A DNA stretch of 59,864 nucleotides, taken from the NCBI GenBank assembly GCA_002729765.1, contig PBYV01000024.1, positions 1-59,864 of the forward strand. The letters are read 5' to 3'. Below the pieces are notes generated by a model. It was not told the origin of the DNA. It searched no databases and was given only the letters and a program-made list of their open reading frames with translations. This DNA comes from Acidimicrobiaceae bacterium (GTDB lineage Bacteria; Actinomycetota; Acidimicrobiia; Acidimicrobiales; MedAcidi-G1). Positions 28,017 through 40,571 of the stretch are shown in pieces (position 1 is the first letter of the stretch; each line of letters begins with the position of its first letter). The translations under genes were made by a program, and so were the position numbers.

Positions 28017-28054
28017 AGTTCAGAGGGTAGAGGACATATCGTCAAACAAGACTT

Positions 28055-30013
28055 TTATCCACTGATTAATTCAATTGGAGTCTCTGGTAATCCCAGAGCG
28101 GTGCCAGGGGGTTCTTGTCTAGTGATTAAACCACCGGAAGGTCCATCAATTGAAATAGAACGAAATCCAGCTGCAGCTAATCTAGATTCTGCAGCGTCGA
28201 CTGAAAGTCCTACAACATTGGGGATAGTGCGTGGCTCAGGTCCAGTCGAGACTAATATTTCAACTTCTGAACCACCTCTAACAGAACTCTGTGACGGAGG
28301 TTCAAAAGCTACTACGTAACCTTTAGGGACAAATTCGTCCCTCACCCCAATTCGACGTGGAATTAGTCCTAAAGTTTCTAACGCTGCTTCAACTTCAGAC
28401 ACCTCACGACCTTCTAGACCAATTGGTATAACTACTGGAACTCTTCCATCAGAGACAAGTAGATCAACACTTCCTCCTAGCGGTAGTTCAGATATAGGCG
28501 CAAGAACATCCACGATCATTCCAGCTTCTATAGTTTCACTATAAGAAAATGAGATCTCACCCACTTTCAAGCCAGCTGACTGGATCAGTCTTTCTGCACC
28601 TGGGAGACTCTTACCAACCAAATCAATCGGTATTTGAACGCGTTCTGCGCCAAGTGAAATAACTAAAACCACAGTCCCGTTTTCTTCTAGAGTCGTCCCT
28701 CCAATGGGTTCAGTCGCTAACACTTCCCCTTCCACTGTGTCATCAAGACGGTCAAAACGTTCCTCAACATTCCATCCAAGAGCAACAATTAATTCCCTCG
28801 CACTATCTCCTGAAGAACCTACTAGTTGAGGCAAGGTTCTTGATTCTGTTTTCGTTGCTTCCCATATAAAAGCCCCAGCAACAATCACACCAACTATCAA
28901 AAAGCCTGCTATTAAAGCATTCACCCAACGTCCTCTTAGCGGCTTTACTGAATTAACCTGTTTCGGCTCTGGTTCAACTGAGACAGCTTCCATTCTTTCT
29001 GTAGGCCGATCCGGCGGAGAAGAAACGCTTGTAGGAACTAGAGGTTCTTCGCCTGACAGAGGGTCTGCGCCTACCTCTCCTGGTCCGACAAAAGGTAAAG
29101 GCTCTGGACGGGACATTTTACTCGCGACATCAAGTAGCATTCTGCCCAATTCTCCTGCAGTGGGTCTTTCTTCTGAATTGGCAGAACCAGCTCTTTGAAC
29201 CACTGTTGCTAGAGCACCCAAACTTTCAGGGGTAGGCACATCTTGTCCTTCTCTCGCTCTTAAAGTTCCGAGAACCGTATTCTCAACAAAAGGGAGGTGC
29301 CCTGTCGATGCTTCGACTATGCACAAAGCCAAGGAATAGATATCAGACTTAACACCTAAAGTAAGTCCGCTCGCCTGTTCAGGTGAAGCGTACCGAGCGG
29401 TACCCACATAGCCGCGTAAGCCGCCTAATTCATCTAATTGTGGTCCAGAATTAGAAATTTCTGCTTGTGTCGCGTCTGCTAATGCAGCTGCTAATCCAAA
29501 ATCTGCAATTCGCAAATGACCGTCTTGCCCAAATAAAAGATTCGCGGGTTTAAGATCTCGGTGAATTATTCCTTGTGCGTGAGCGTGATCTAGTGCTCTG
29601 CACGCTTCGAGAGTGATTTGCAATATTTGTGAAGGACTGAGAGTCCTTCCACTATCTAAAATACTTCTAAGACTCCCACCTCCTAAATACTCGGTCACTA
29701 GATAGGCCTGATCATCAACCCCCCAGTCGAAAACTCGCACTGTGTGAGAACTTGTAAGCGAGGCGGCAATTTTTGCTTCTGTTTTAAATCGTTCTACGAA
29801 ACCTGGATATTGAGCGAGTTGGGTGTGTAGAACTTTTACTGCTACTTGGCGATTCAGACTTAAATCATTAGCTAGATATACAGAACCAGATCCTCCAGTT
29901 CCTACAATGTTTTGCAGTCTGTACCTTCCACCAAATGTACGACCAGACATATTCTGAGAACCCCAAGGATTTCCTTTACCAAAAGATCCAGTATCTCTTC
30001 GTTTTTCTACCAC
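28055..30013 (-). CDS. Serine/threonine protein kinase with C-terminal PASTA repeats
   Basis: YRLQNIVGTGGSGSVYLA, AVKVLH, IIHRDLKPANLLF, DFGLAAALAD, one TM (ALIAGFLIVGVIVAGAFIW), about four PASTA-like repeats. Confidence 0.93.
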   Translation of the reverse strand: MVEKRRDTGSFGKGNPWGSQNMSGRTFGGRYRLQNIVGTGGSGSVYLANDLSLNRQVAVKVLHTQLAQYPGFVERFKTEAKIAASLTSSHTVRVFDWGVDDQAYLVTEYLGGGSLRSILDSGRTLSPSQILQITLEACRALDHAHAQGIIHRDLKPANLLFGQDGHLRIADFGLAAALADATQAEISNSGPQLDELGGLRGYVGTARYASPEQASGLTLGVKSDIYSLALCIVEASTGHLPFVENTVLGTLRAREGQDVPTPESLGALATVVQRAGSANSEERPTAGELGRMLLDVASKMSRPEPLPFVGPGEVGADPLSGEEPLVPTSVSSPPDRPTERMEAVSVEPEPKQVNSVKPLRGRWVNALIAGFLIVGVIVAGAFIWEATKTESRTLPQLVGSSGDSARELIVALGWNVEERFDRLDDTVEGEVLATEPIGGTTLEENGTVVLVISLGAERVQIPIDLVGKSLPGAERLIQSAGLKVGEISFSYSETIEAGMIVDVLAPISELPLGGSVDLLVSDGRVPVVIPIGLEGREVSEVEAALETLGLIPRRIGVRDEFVPKGYVVAFEPPSQSSVRGGSEVEILVSTGPEPRTIPNVVGLSVDAAESRLAAAGFRSISIDGPSGGLITRQEPPGTALGLPETPIELISG

Positions 30014-30048
30014 ACGTAAAGGTTACCTCTAGGTAGCCTTTACGTGTG
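30011..30048. repeat. 38-bp near-perfect palindrome containing GTG starts of divergent genes
   Basis: CACACGTAAAGGTTACCTCTAGGTAGCCTTTACGTGTG; 17 of 18 arm positions complementary, 2-nt centre. Confidence 0.85.
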
Positions 30049-30459
30049 ACGCGTCGCAACTCAATTATCATCTGTTCTCTTCTCGCTATTGGAATAGCCG
30101 TACTGGTATTAGCCGGACTTATTGCGGACGGAGACGATAATGACATTGTGCTGAACTCAAATCCTGGGATATCAGAGCTAATACCAAGTCGCGGTGATGA
30201 AGTTATCGCTCAAACAAATGTAGGTGTTGTTTTTTCACCTACATGGACAGGTGAAATTATTAGTATCGGTGATAAGCAGATCCCCCTTGATCAACAAAGA
30301 GTTGAACCTGCTTTAAATTCGGTGGTATTTAGACCTGAAGCTGGAAAAGTTATTGAACGACTGCCCGCTGGGAATATTTGTGCTTCCATCGTCTATTGGG
30401 AGGTTCAAACACCTAGCAGGCGATCAAGCTTGAATTGGTGTTTTCGAGTTATTGGGTAA
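30046..30459 (+). CDS. Putative membrane-anchored/exported protein
   Basis: N-terminal hydrophobic segment SIIICSLLAIGIAVLVLAGLIA then polar domain; no family recognised. Confidence 0.65.
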   Translation: MTRRNSIIICSLLAIGIAVLVLAGLIADGDDNDIVLNSNPGISELIPSRGDEVIAQTNVGVVFSPTWTGEIISIGDKQIPLDQQRVEPALNSVVFRPEAGKVIERLPAGNICASIVYWEVQTPSRRSSLNWCFRVIG

Positions 30460-30463
30460 AAAT

Positions 30464-33493
<3,030 letters not shown>

Positions 33494-34522
33494 TCAGACG
33501 ACAATTGCTCCGCCTACGACTTGGTCCTTTTCGTAAAAAACTAGACTTTGGCCTGAAGCAACTCGTGAGTGGGGTTGTTTCCATACAAGTAAATCACCTT
33601 CTATATTCGCCAATTTCGGCTTTCCATGTGCACTTGTTTGAACAAGAAATTCACCTTTAACCTCTTCTGTGGACCAAAGAGGATCTCGAAATTCTGTTTG
33701 TTCAACTAAAAGCTGATCAGGGGTTCCTACAGTAACTGTCGCCGATTCAATGTCAATATTGTTCGCATATCTCGGTTCTTTACCACCTGCTAGAAGCATG
33801 CCTCGCCTCTGTCCAACAGTAACCAATTCTATTGCTTCTACTTGACCCACTTCGGCTCCATTTTCATCTACCACTCGTCCAGGGGTCAAAGGGATCCTTT
33901 GTCCCAGAAAGTCAGCTCTTCCCTTTTCACGTGTAATGAAGCAGACATCTTGGCTGTCAGGCTTGGTCGCGACCCTAAGTCCTAAACTATTTGCTTTCTC
34001 TCTTACTTGATCTTTAGTCATCTCCCCGACTGGTAGATGTAATGAAGACATCTGATTTTGATTCAACATATAAAGAACATAGGACTGATCTTTCGCTTCA
34101 TCTACTGCCCTTGCAATGCGGAAAGTCTCATCTTTTTGCTTTACTATCCGAGCATGATGGCCTGTAACTATTTTTTCGAAACCCAATGCTTTTGCTCTAT
34201 TCAACAGGCGATCAAATTTGATATGCCTATTGCATTCAATACATGGGTTTGGAGTTAAACCTGCTGAATGAGCTTCTACATAAGGAGCAACTACATATTC
34301 ATCAAAGTCTTCTCCCAAATTGAAAACATGATGTTCTATACCTAATGAATCGGCTGCTCTTCTAGCGTCATCTACGTCTGAGACTGAACAGCATCCAGAA
34401 TCAGAATCTCCTCCCCAAAGTTTAAGTGTCACTCCGACCACTTCATCCCCGTTCTCACAGGCAAGAGCAGCTGCAACTGATGAATCAACACCTCCTGACA
34501 TAGCAACCATAATTCGTGTCAT
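33494..34522 (-). CDS. mnmA: tRNA 2-thiouridine(34) synthase
   Basis: RIMVAMSGGVDSSVAAAL, NPCIECNRHIKF, GHHARI, DQSYVLY, DVCFI. Confidence 0.97.
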   Translation of the reverse strand: MTRIMVAMSGGVDSSVAAALACENGDEVVGVTLKLWGGDSDSGCCSVSDVDDARRAADSLGIEHHVFNLGEDFDEYVVAPYVEAHSAGLTPNPCIECNRHIKFDRLLNRAKALGFEKIVTGHHARIVKQKDETFRIARAVDEAKDQSYVLYMLNQNQMSSLHLPVGEMTKDQVREKANSLGLRVATKPDSQDVCFITREKGRADFLGQRIPLTPGRVVDENGAEVGQVEAIELVTVGQRRGMLLAGGKEPRYANNIDIESATVTVGTPDQLLVEQTEFRDPLWSTEEVKGEFLVQTSAHGKPKLANIEGDLLVWKQPHSRVASGQSLVFYEKDQVVGGAIVV

Positions 34523-35655
34523 TTTTCAAACTCTCTTAGCTGATGAACAGCATCGGGAACGGCGTTTAGTGCATATTCTATTTCTTCGTCGGTTGTAGTT
34601 TGACCTAAAGAAAATCTGATTGAACCTCCAGCTGTTTTTAAATCTACGCCCATTGCTTGTAAAACATGTGAAGCCTCTTGCGCCCCGCTTGCACATGATG
34701 AAGCTGCACTTGCATATATACCCTGATTTTCTAAAAGAAAAAGTAGTGCTTCGTTTTCTATATTTTTAAAACAAAGATGCGCTATTCCAGGTGTTCTGGG
34801 TGTTTCTTTCGGCAGAGTGCGACTTGTCCCACTAATTTTTTCTATTAATCCATTTTCCAATTTGTCTCTTAACCCAGTAACTCTTTCGTTTATCTTTAAT
34901 CGTTCAACCTGCATTAAACGGGCCGCTTCTCCAAGTCCCACGATTGCCGGAACGTTTTGAGTTCCGCTTCGTCTTTCCCGCTCTTGCCCTCCTCCACGAA
35001 TTACAGGAGACAAATTCACACCATCTCTTAGGATTAAAGCTCCTGCACCTTTCGGGCCGCCAAATTTATGTCCAGTAAGACTTATTAAATGTACTTTTTT
35101 CGAAGATTCGGCTATATCCAGCCATGAAGTCGCTTGAACCGCGTCTGTGTGAATCATAGTTTCTGGTGTTTTTTCTGACACTAAGTCGGCAATTGTATTG
35201 ATGTCATTGATTACTCCAGTTTCATTGTTCACCATCATGACGGAGACTAAAGAAATATCAGCGAATGCCTCTAAAAGATTGGCCAAACTTTCGAGATCAA
35301 CCCTTCCAGTCTCATCTGTGGGTGCCACTATCCCGCCAGATTCCCTAACAGGTTCCAACACTGCAGGATGTTCGGTCGCGGAACACAGGACTTGACCACC
35401 TTTGACACCTAATGTGCCATCTATCGCCAAATTATCTGACTCTGTTCCTCCACTTGTGAAAATCACATTCCCAGGTTCTGCTCCAACTAGTGAAGCTATG
35501 TGATCTCGCGCATCATCAATAGCTCTACGTGCTTCTCGCGCTAGCCGATGAGATCCTGATGGGTTTCCTGGATGTTCTGAAAGCCATGGCATCATTGCTT
35601 GGATAACTTCTTCTCGCACAGGCGTGCTAGCAGCATGATCTAGATATATATCCAT
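34519..35655 (-). CDS. Cysteine desulfurase (IscS/NifS-like)
   Basis: YLDHAASTPVREEV, FTSGGTESDNLAI, SLTGHKFGGPKGAGALI, SSCASGAQEASHVL. Confidence 0.95.
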   Translation of the reverse strand: MDIYLDHAASTPVREEVIQAMMPWLSEHPGNPSGSHRLAREARRAIDDARDHIASLVGAEPGNVIFTSGGTESDNLAIDGTLGVKGGQVLCSATEHPAVLEPVRESGGIVAPTDETGRVDLESLANLLEAFADISLVSVMMVNNETGVINDINTIADLVSEKTPETMIHTDAVQATSWLDIAESSKKVHLISLTGHKFGGPKGAGALILRDGVNLSPVIRGGGQERERRSGTQNVPAIVGLGEAARLMQVERLKINERVTGLRDKLENGLIEKISGTSRTLPKETPRTPGIAHLCFKNIENEALLFLLENQGIYASAASSCASGAQEASHVLQAMGVDLKTAGGSIRFSLGQTTTDEEIEYALNAVPDAVHQLREFEK

Positions 35656-35711
35656 TCTTTTAGGTTAAAGGCAACTGCTTTACTAGCAAAAAATCGGCAT
35701 AATTAAGATCG

Positions 35712-36149
35712 ATGTTTATAAGAATTACTGAAGAAATTGAAGCTTCTCCGGAAATGGTTTGGAACGCTATTTCAGATATTCAGACGCATGTTAATTGGAT
35801 GGCAGACGCTTCAGAAATAAGAATCACCTCAGAGCAAACTGAAGGTGTGGGGGTTACTTTCGATTGCGATACAAAAGTCGGTCCGCTAAGAACAACTGAC
35901 AAAATGCAAGTTACTGAATGGACTCCCAATCAGACATTGACTATTAGTCATAAAGGTCTTGTCGAAGGGAAAGGTAGTTTCATTCTTGAAAGAAACTCAG
36001 ATGTGAAAACACTTTTTGTTTGGGAAGAGAACCTAGATTTCCCTCTTCTTTTGGGAGGTAGAATTACTGGATTTTTTGCAAAACTCGTACTTAAAAAAAT
36101 TTGGAAAAAAAATCTTTACAAACTAAAACACCTTGTCGAAACTTCCTAA
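35712..36149 (+). CDS. SRPBCC family protein (polyketide cyclase/START-like)
   Basis: IRITEEIEASPEMVWNAISDIQTHVNWMADASEIRI. Confidence 0.8.
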   Translation: MFIRITEEIEASPEMVWNAISDIQTHVNWMADASEIRITSEQTEGVGVTFDCDTKVGPLRTTDKMQVTEWTPNQTLTISHKGLVEGKGSFILERNSDVKTLFVWEENLDFPLLLGGRITGFFAKLVLKKIWKKNLYKLKHLVETS

Positions 36150-36162
36150 AAGTCTTAACCCA

Positions 36163-37065
36163 TTAACCCAATATTGGGTCGTACCAATACTCTGAAGCCA
36201 AAATGCAAGAAAAACCAAAAGCAACTGCGACTATTAATGGAACTAGAACTCTTACATAACCTGATATGCGTTTTTTGTTCATCTCATCAATTAGCCAGCC
36301 AATTAGTAGCCCACCAAGAAGACCTCCTAAATGCCCCCCCACTGAGATGTTGGGTCGAGCGAAAGTAAAGATCAAATTTATGACTAGTAGGCTTCCAATT
36401 CCATTTGACCAAGGACTTATTCCTCGACGGAATTGATAAATAACCGTTGCTCCCATTAGTCCAAATACCGCTCCTGAGGCTCCAACAGTTAAAGCAAGAG
36501 GGTCAAGCAACATCACCCCTAAGGCTCCTGACAATAGAGAACCAAAATACAAAATTAAATAACTTGTTGTTCCTAACATCCTTTCTAACTGACTTCCCAA
36601 CATCCACAAGAGAAACATGTTGAATGCAAGGTGTATGACGCCTGCATGCAGAAAGCCTCCTGTAACCAATCTCCACCATTCACCACCTGCAACACCATCA
36701 ATGCATTCACCAGAAAAAACGAAAATACGAGCACACCCGATTAGAGCGAAATCAGAATACAGATCCCCTCCTCCTGAACCTAATGACCCCCCTTTGAAAA
36801 GAGCTACAAAAAAAGCGAAGAGGTTTACTGCTATAAGCGATCTTGTGGTTAATGATTGTTCTGAAACATTCTCAATTCGGCCACCAAGTCTTACAGATGA
36901 GCGTTGTTGCCTTCGAGAATGAATGTTCTGAGGCTTTATGCACGCAGGACAGTGAAAACCGACGGATGCGGTGTGCATGCACTCAGCGCAAACTCGACGT
37001 TCACATCGTTGACAAATAACTCCGGCATATCGATCAGAATGCCAATAACAATTGTTGTTAGTCAT
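36163..37065 (-). CDS. Rhomboid family intramembrane serine protease with N-terminal B-box-like zinc finger
   Basis: CYWHSDRYAGVICQRCERRVCAECMHTASVGFHCPAC then VTGGFLHAGVIHLAFNMFLLW, VGASGAVFGLMGA, GHLGGLLGGLLIG. Confidence 0.9.
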   Translation of the reverse strand: MTNNNCYWHSDRYAGVICQRCERRVCAECMHTASVGFHCPACIKPQNIHSRRQQRSSVRLGGRIENVSEQSLTTRSLIAVNLFAFFVALFKGGSLGSGGGDLYSDFALIGCARIFVFSGECIDGVAGGEWWRLVTGGFLHAGVIHLAFNMFLLWMLGSQLERMLGTTSYLILYFGSLLSGALGVMLLDPLALTVGASGAVFGLMGATVIYQFRRGISPWSNGIGSLLVINLIFTFARPNISVGGHLGGLLGGLLIGWLIDEMNKKRISGYVRVLVPLIVAVAFGFSCILASEYWYDPILG

Positions 37066-37071
37066 TTTTTC

Positions 37072-37371
37072 CTAAAGAGTTACCGCTGTTCCTTCATCTG
37101 AAATAACCTCACCTAGATTGTGAACAGAGGTTATTTCTGGAACTCTTTCTTTTAGAATTCTCTCAATCCCAGCTTTCATTGTTTGATCTGATGCATCACA
37201 ACTCACGCATGCGCCTATTAGTTCAACAGTAACTTCTCCAGTTTTTTCATTCACCTCATGCAACACGACATCGCCTTCGTCTGCTTGGAGCGCAGGTCTG
37301 ATAACTTCTATTACCTCTTTCACGAGCGCTTCTAGGTCTCTATCCGATTCTTCTACTGAAACATTTGTCAT
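37072..37371 (-). CDS. NifU C-terminal domain-like Fe-S scaffold protein
   Basis: LVKEVIEVIRPALQADEGDVVLHEV...VELIGACVSCDASDQTMKAGIERILKERVPEI (CxxC). ATG 37371 preferred over track start 37581. Confidence 0.85.
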   Translation of the reverse strand: MTNVSVEESDRDLEALVKEVIEVIRPALQADEGDVVLHEVNEKTGEVTVELIGACVSCDASDQTMKAGIERILKERVPEITSVHNLGEVISDEGTAVTL

Positions 37372-37439
37372 ATGTATAGTTTCGCACGAGTATTGGCTGA
37401 CCACACCTACTTCCGCGAGATTGACAATATTCTTAAGTG

Positions 37440-37622
37440 ATGAAATTCGAACATTTCTTTTTCGGCCATCAAGGTGGATGGGATGAAATTCTCCTTGTTG
37501 TAGCCCCTTTAGGTTTGCTGGCATGGCTACTGTGGGCAGCGAACCGTAAAGCAGAGAAAATGGACCCAGAAAAAAAATCAAATTTTGGGACAGAAAACGA
37601 CTCTAAATATTCTGATGATTAA
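37440..37622 (+). CDS. Small single-pass membrane protein (about 60 aa)
   Basis: [66 protein letters not shown] -10-like hexamer exactly 6 nt before ATG. Confidence 0.65.
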   Translation: MKFEHFFFGHQGGWDEILLVVAPLGLLAWLLWAANRKAEKMDPEKKSNFGTENDSKYSDD

Positions 37623-38922
37623 TCAATTCTATTTTTGCCCCTAAAGAATTTAAATTGCCTACTAAATTCTGATAACCACGTTCAATGTGACTTGCAGCTC
37701 CAACTAGAGTTTCTCCTTCAGCTGCTAATCCCGCCAAAACTAGCGCCGCTCCCGCTCTTATATCGGGAGCTCTAACAGGTGCTCCTGAAAGTCTTTCGAC
37801 TCCACGAACAACAGCATGGTGCCCTTCTGCTCTGATATCTGCGCCCATTCTGATCAATTCGTCGACATAACGAAACCTTCCGGCAAAAATGTTTTCTGTC
37901 ACAATCCCTACCCCATCCGAAATCGATAAAAGGGCAACCATGAAAGGCTTATAGTCAGTGGCGACACCGGGATAAGGCAATGTAGCTAGATCTACTGATC
38001 TCAACCTCTCAGAAACGCACACACTAATACCTCCCTCAACTTGCCCAATCTCTATCCCCATCTCATGTAATTTCTCAGCGAGCATCTCCATATGTTCTAA
38101 TCGTGCTTCTTCTATAACTATCTGACCTCCGGCCATCCCTACGGCAGCCATATAGGTTGCAGCCTCAATCCGATCCGGTATTACGGTATGTTCGACAGGT
38201 GACAAGTGACCCACTCCCTCAATTTGAATAGTTGAAGTTCCTTCTCCTGTAATCTGAGCACCCATAGAATTGAGGAAATAAACTAGATCTACTATTTCAG
38301 GTTCACGTGCGGCATTTTCTATAACTGTTCCCCCTTCAGCTAATACTGCTGCCATAAGTAGATTTTCAGTAGCGCCAACGCTTGGGAAATTAAGCAATAC
38401 TTTGCCTCCGACTAGTTTTTCCACCTCGCCTTCTATGTATCCGTGGCTGTTAGTAAAGGAGGCTCCTAACTCTTCTAAACCTTTTAGGTGCATATCTATA
38501 GGTCTATGTCCAAAATCATCCCCGCCCGGTACAGATACTTTTGCTTTACCAAATCTTGCTAATAGAGGCCCTAAGACCACTATGGAAGCTCTCATTCTCT
38601 CCACTAATTCATACGGTGCTATTGGGGTCATTTCTTCAGGAATTTCTATTTGCATCACGTCTTTTTGGTGTGAAATTGAAGCACCCATTGTTTCCAACAA
38701 ATTGGCCATCCACTTAACATCGGCTATATGTGGGACATTGTTAAGTGCATAGTGTCCAGGTGCTAGTAATGAAGCTGCCATTATTTTCAATACTGAATTT
38801 TTCGCTCCAGAGACTCTCACTGTCCCGGACAACCCTGTTGACTGCTGGACGCGAACAACTGAACCTTCTTCATTATGTGAAGAAGTTGTTCCAAATTCAG
38901 AGGAAAAAGAATTACTTGCCAC
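37603..38922 (-). CDS. murA: UDP-N-acetylglucosamine 1-carboxyvinyltransferase
   Basis: [74 protein letters not shown]. Confidence 0.93.
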   Translation of the reverse strand: MASNSFSSEFGTTSSHNEEGSVVRVQQSTGLSGTVRVSGAKNSVLKIMAASLLAPGHYALNNVPHIADVKWMANLLETMGASISHQKDVMQIEIPEEMTPIAPYELVERMRASIVVLGPLLARFGKAKVSVPGGDDFGHRPIDMHLKGLEELGASFTNSHGYIEGEVEKLVGGKVLLNFPSVGATENLLMAAVLAEGGTVIENAAREPEIVDLVYFLNSMGAQITGEGTSTIQIEGVGHLSPVEHTVIPDRIEAATYMAAVGMAGGQIVIEEARLEHMEMLAEKLHEMGIEIGQVEGGISVCVSERLRSVDLATLPYPGVATDYKPFMVALLSISDGVGIVTENIFAGRFRYVDELIRMGADIRAEGHHAVVRGVERLSGAPVRAPDIRAGAALVLAGLAAEGETLVGAASHIERGYQNLVGNLNSLGAKIELINHQNI

Positions 38923-39016
38923 GATTTAAGTATGCTTCGCTGTCGGCAGAGTTTGCGTTCACATGCAATTATTCAAGCAAAAACATTTAACTTGATACGA
39001 GGAAAATAGGGAAATC

Positions 39017-40564
39017 TTGTTTAAGCGAGACAAATACCTACAAATAACTAAAACACTTGATGATGAAGCTTTGGCTGCTTTACGTGAACCGCGTAATGAT
39101 TTAGTAGCTGAGAAGATTGTTGGTGAAGACAAATACGAATTGCTTCATGGTCCTTTTTCTAAATATGAAAGACATATCAGTGTCAGAAATGAATCGAAAG
39201 GCGTGAATCGAGTTGTAGAAAGTTTTTCTTGGCGGCTTTCGATTCCATTTTGGGGAGTATTCTTTTCCTTTTTAGTCGGGAAAGCATTACCTAAAAGATC
39301 AAAACCCTGGTGGTCTCCTCCTGACCGTTTAGATGAACGCTCTGCGAGGATTCTAGGAATTCTTGCCTGTATTCAGGTGATCGACGGATATCTGGGCTCT
39401 GTCATATCTCAAACAATCACATTCGCTGCTGATGAATTCGACCACAGCTCATCAGCACAAGGAATTACGCTCGCTGTTATTCGTGTCGGAATTCTAATCT
39501 CTCTTGGCGTTCTTGTAATTGCTGACAAGAAGGGTCGCAGAAACATTCTTCTGCTAACCCTCATACTCGCAGTCTTAGCAACAGCTTTAGGATCAGTCTC
39601 TCCTAACTTCTGGTTTCTTGGGAGTACTCAGTTAGTTGCGCGTGGTTTGACTACAGGAATGGGAATTCTGATTGGAGTTATTGCAGCTGAAGAGTTACCG
39701 AAAGGTTCCAGAGCTTATGGAGTAAGCATGTTGTCGTTATCTGCTGCTTTGGGGGCAGGGATTTCTGTTTGGGTATTACCAATCGCTGATCTGAACCAAA
39801 AAGGTTGGAGGGTTGTGTATCTGGTGCCTCTCCTATTTCTGCCAGCTTTGATGAGAATCAGTAAGAACCTACCGGAATCACTTCGTTATAAAGCCAACTC
39901 TATAATTGTCCAACCTGAAACTTCTAATATAAAAAGCAGAATAGAAAAAGAGCCTTTTATAAATAAGCGTCTCTTGTTGTTGGCTGGTGTTGGTTTTTTG
40001 CTTTTAGTCTTTGCTGCGCCCGCTTCGCAATTCCAAAATGATTTCCTTCGGGAACACAGGGGGTACTCCGCTTCTGGAATAACCGCTTACTGGCTTCTGA
40101 CTTCGACTCCAGCGGGAATAGCAATATTTCTAGCTGGACGTTTCGCTGATACCCACGGCAGGAAAAAAATTGCAACATCAGGGCTTTTAGGAGGGACAGT
40201 ATTTATTGTTCTTAGTTACTATTCTTCGGGATTATTAATGTGGGCTAGTCATTTGTTCGGTGCCGTACTTGGGTCACTTACAGTTGCATTAGGTGTTTAT
40301 GGCCCTGAGCTTTTTTCAACAAAGCAGAGAGCCAGATCAAATGGTGTCATTGTCGCATTTGGTGTGTTGGGAAGCGCTTCAGGACTTTTGTTAGTGGGGT
40401 ATATGACTGATTTATTTGACAACTATGGTCACGCTTTCGCACTTGTTGCTGCTGGTCCCCTTTTAGCAGCATTGCTAGTAATAAGTAAATTTCCTGAAAC
40501 TGCGAGAGTTGAACTTGAAGACCTGAATCCTGGAGATGTAAGCCCAAAAATTTCTGAAAGTTAG
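39017..40564 (+). CDS. MFS transporter with cytosolic N-terminal extension
   Basis: DKKGRRNILLLTLILAVLATALGS and ADTHGRKKIATSG MFS signature loops; roughly 100 aa pre-MFS region. Confidence 0.8.
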   Translation: MFKRDKYLQITKTLDDEALAALREPRNDLVAEKIVGEDKYELLHGPFSKYERHISVRNESKGVNRVVESFSWRLSIPFWGVFFSFLVGKALPKRSKPWWSPPDRLDERSARILGILACIQVIDGYLGSVISQTITFAADEFDHSSSAQGITLAVIRVGILISLGVLVIADKKGRRNILLLTLILAVLATALGSVSPNFWFLGSTQLVARGLTTGMGILIGVIAAEELPKGSRAYGVSMLSLSAALGAGISVWVLPIADLNQKGWRVVYLVPLLFLPALMRISKNLPESLRYKANSIIVQPETSNIKSRIEKEPFINKRLLLLAGVGFLLLVFAAPASQFQNDFLREHRGYSASGITAYWLLTSTPAGIAIFLAGRFADTHGRKKIATSGLLGGTVFIVLSYYSSGLLMWASHLFGAVLGSLTVALGVYGPELFSTKQRARSNGVIVAFGVLGSASGLLLVGYMTDLFDNYGHAFALVAAGPLLAALLVISKFPETARVELEDLNPGDVSPKISES

Positions 40565-40571
40565 TTAACGC

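Noticed and set aside
36166-36179. 14-bp perfect palindrome ACCCAATATTGGGT between convergent SRPBCC and rhomboid genes
   Set aside because: Lies over the rhomboid 3' codons and stop; short and AT-centred, with no repeat copies noticed. Not enough to call an operator or terminator.
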